From Prevotella sp. AGR2160 (GTDB lineage Bacteria; Bacteroidota; Bacteroidia; Bacteroidales; Bacteroidaceae): a DNA stretch of 34,744 nucleotides. The position numbers were made by a program, and so were the translations under genes. Location: NCBI RefSeq assembly GCF_000424185.1, contig NZ_AUJK01000022.1, forward strand, positions 1 to 34,744. Direction: 5' to 3'. This document shows positions 33,969 to 34,744 of this stretch, piece by piece. Under the pieces are notes generated by a model. That model saw only the letters and a list, made by a program, of their open reading frames with translations. It was not told where the DNA came from and did no database searches. Each line of letters begins with the position of its first letter. Position 1 is the stretch's first letter.

Positions 33969-34199
33969 TTATCGGTATATCGTGAATACAGAACCGTGGC
34001 TGCCATCACCGTCATAGTCTGCGGCTAATGGCATTTGAGAGAAGAAGGATGACAATGCTTCGTCAGGAAGATGTTCGTTCAACTCCATGTGGAAGGCGAA
34101 AGAAGCACGGTCGTAGTGCAAGTCCCATAGGGAAAAGCCAAGGGAGTTGACCGCTGCAGTTATCTCGTCCTGTATCTGCCAGATGTCTTCGTAGTTCAT
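33969..34199 (-). CDS. Small hypothetical protein
   Basis: 76 residues, MNYEDIWQIQDEITAAVNSL to GDGSHGSVFTIYR. Acidic and soluble, without signal or membrane segment; not recognised. It begins 12 bases after the recD2-like fragment on the same strand, so the two are probably co-transcribed. Regular composition and a Bacteroidetes-like start support coding, but the size leaves doubt. Confidence 0.5.
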   Translation of the reverse strand: MNYEDIWQIQDEITAAVNSLGFSLWDLHYDRASFAFHMELNEHLPDEALSSFFSQMPLAADYDGDGSHGSVFTIYR

Positions 34200-34211
34200 G
34201 GGGCTTTTTTG

Positions 34212-34526
34212 TTATACGTCCTTGATGTCGAGCTGCTTCATCCATGAGTCGTGAATCTTCTTGATGCGTTTGGGACCGATGCCGTCTACTTCGGCCAGCC
34301 GCTTGCTGTCGTGCTCAATGATGTTCTCCACGACAAACTGGCTCCCGTACTGACGATTGACTTTCCACTGTCCGTCAGCGACGAGAGCGGTGCCGACGGT
34401 TACGTCAAGCATATTGCCGACAAGGGTGACGAGGTCGTCGTACCCCTTCACCCGTGCCTTCAGTATTGAATAGCCGTTCTCGCCATTCTGATACGTAATC
34501 CGTTCTATGACTGCCCGCAGCTTCAT
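34212..34526 (-). pseudogene. RecD2-like helicase, N-terminal fragment with internal deletion
   Basis: From ATG 34526 (MKLRAVIERITYQNGENGYS) the protein follows the OB-like N-terminus of RecD2/TraA-type helicases through DDLVTLVGNMLDVTVGTALV and KVNRQYGSQFVVEN. It then jumps directly to SKRLAEVDGIGPKRIKKIHDSW, the helix-hairpin-helix segment that normally follows some 45 residues later, and stops at IKDV. The motor domain is absent. The longer frame from 34559 starts above the promoter box and was rejected. Confidence 0.72.
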
Positions 34527-34536
34527 AATGATATTA

Positions 34537-34544
34537 CAAATATA
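34537..34544 (-). promoter_or_regulatory. -7 promoter box before the recD2-like fragment
   Basis: TATATTTG on the minus strand, 10 bases upstream of the ATG at 34526. Confidence 0.45.
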
Positions 34545-34599
34545 GCCATGTTTTTCCAAACGACAAAGAGAAAGCGGGAAACCTTTGGTAGTTATCCAA

Positions 34600-34744
34600 T
34601 TAATTCTGCTTCACACGTTCCACCTTCCTTGTCCTAACTACAAGCGGAACGGTCTCTACAAAGACATTACTGGTGCTCAAGCCCATGGCCTTCGGAGCAC
34701 TCTGCTTGAGATGATGTACAAGATTATAGATGGTCATGATGAAA
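34600..34744 (-). CDS. C-terminal end of an unrecognised protein, cut by the window edge
   Basis: An open minus-strand frame enters at the window end and reads FIMTIYNLVHHLKQSAPKAM, then GLSTSNVFVETVPLVVRTRK and VERVKQN before TAA. The composition looks coding but I do not recognise the family. Confidence 0.4.
   Translation of the reverse strand, partial: FIMTIYNLVHHLKQSAPKAMGLSTSNVFVETVPLVVRTRKVERVKQN

Noticed and set aside
1..34744. rRNA and tRNA genes
   Set aside because: No tRNA-like cloverleaf with TTC-loop motif or rRNA stretch was seen on reading. A covariance scan was not possible here.

Overview
The window looks like chromosome from a Bacteroidales bacterium, most likely Prevotella or a close relative. 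Three things point there. Many genes are preceded by a TAnnTTTG box, the Bacteroidetes -7 promoter element, and few have a strong Shine-Dalgarno. TonB-type outer-membrane barrels and Bacteroidetes-style C-terminal tails (GIVIKDGKKIMK) occur. Long BspA-type leucine-rich repeats occur. There is no rRNA, tRNA or CRISPR.

Layout. 1-266 is the edge of an insertion-sequence-like gene. 371-7820 is a redox/hydrolase block: aldo/keto reductase, secreted cupin-carboxymuconolactone decarboxylase, truncated TonB receptor, DUF362 protein with a late amber codon, cyclophilin-like lipoprotein, alpha/beta hydrolase, and a divergent AraC regulator. Its promoter region occurs twice, and at the second site only the promoter and the last codons of an araC copy remain. 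7821-12935 holds hairpins, a Sel1-like protein, an overlapping yjbR/80-aa/C_GCAxxG/yjbR' operon, a nitroreductase relic, a DUF5131 protein, an NTF2-like fragment and a second AraC regulator. 13203-16076 pairs a membrane-anchored winged-helix regulator with an outer-membrane barrel. 16141-17981 is a gene graveyard (Hsp20, acyl-ACP thioesterase, MBL-fold hydrolase and AraC fragments). 17985-18887 has HxlR and cupin genes. 19240-22386 is a PLD-nuclease/superfamily-2 helicase with a DUF3427-like end. 22448-24755 holds small accessory genes, including a second copy of the 615-bp 80-aa/C_GCAxxG module.

The most interesting locus is the minus-strand operon at 33407-24976, read from one promoter at 33472-33479. 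In order it encodes: (1) a cytoplasmic Ser/Thr-type kinase fused to about 30 leucine-rich repeats; (2) a 201-aa protein with NADAR-like motifs; (3) a DarT-like ADP-ribosyltransferase fused to a von Willebrand A domain; (4) a PP2C-type phosphatase; (5) a second, shorter kinase-LRR protein. This combines a kinase/phosphatase/VWA triad, resembling the TerY-P triads known from comparative genomics, with a nucleic-acid ADP-ribosylating toxin, a candidate ADP-ribose-removing antidote and a repeat-based sensor. I infer a phospho-regulated toxin/antidote or defence system. The DNA shows that the second kinase gene arose by duplication: the first codons of the NADAR-like gene remain behind it.

The right end (33480-34744) is decayed: an unassigned gap, a small unknown gene, an internally deleted recD2-like fragment and the end of an unrecognised gene cut by the window edge.
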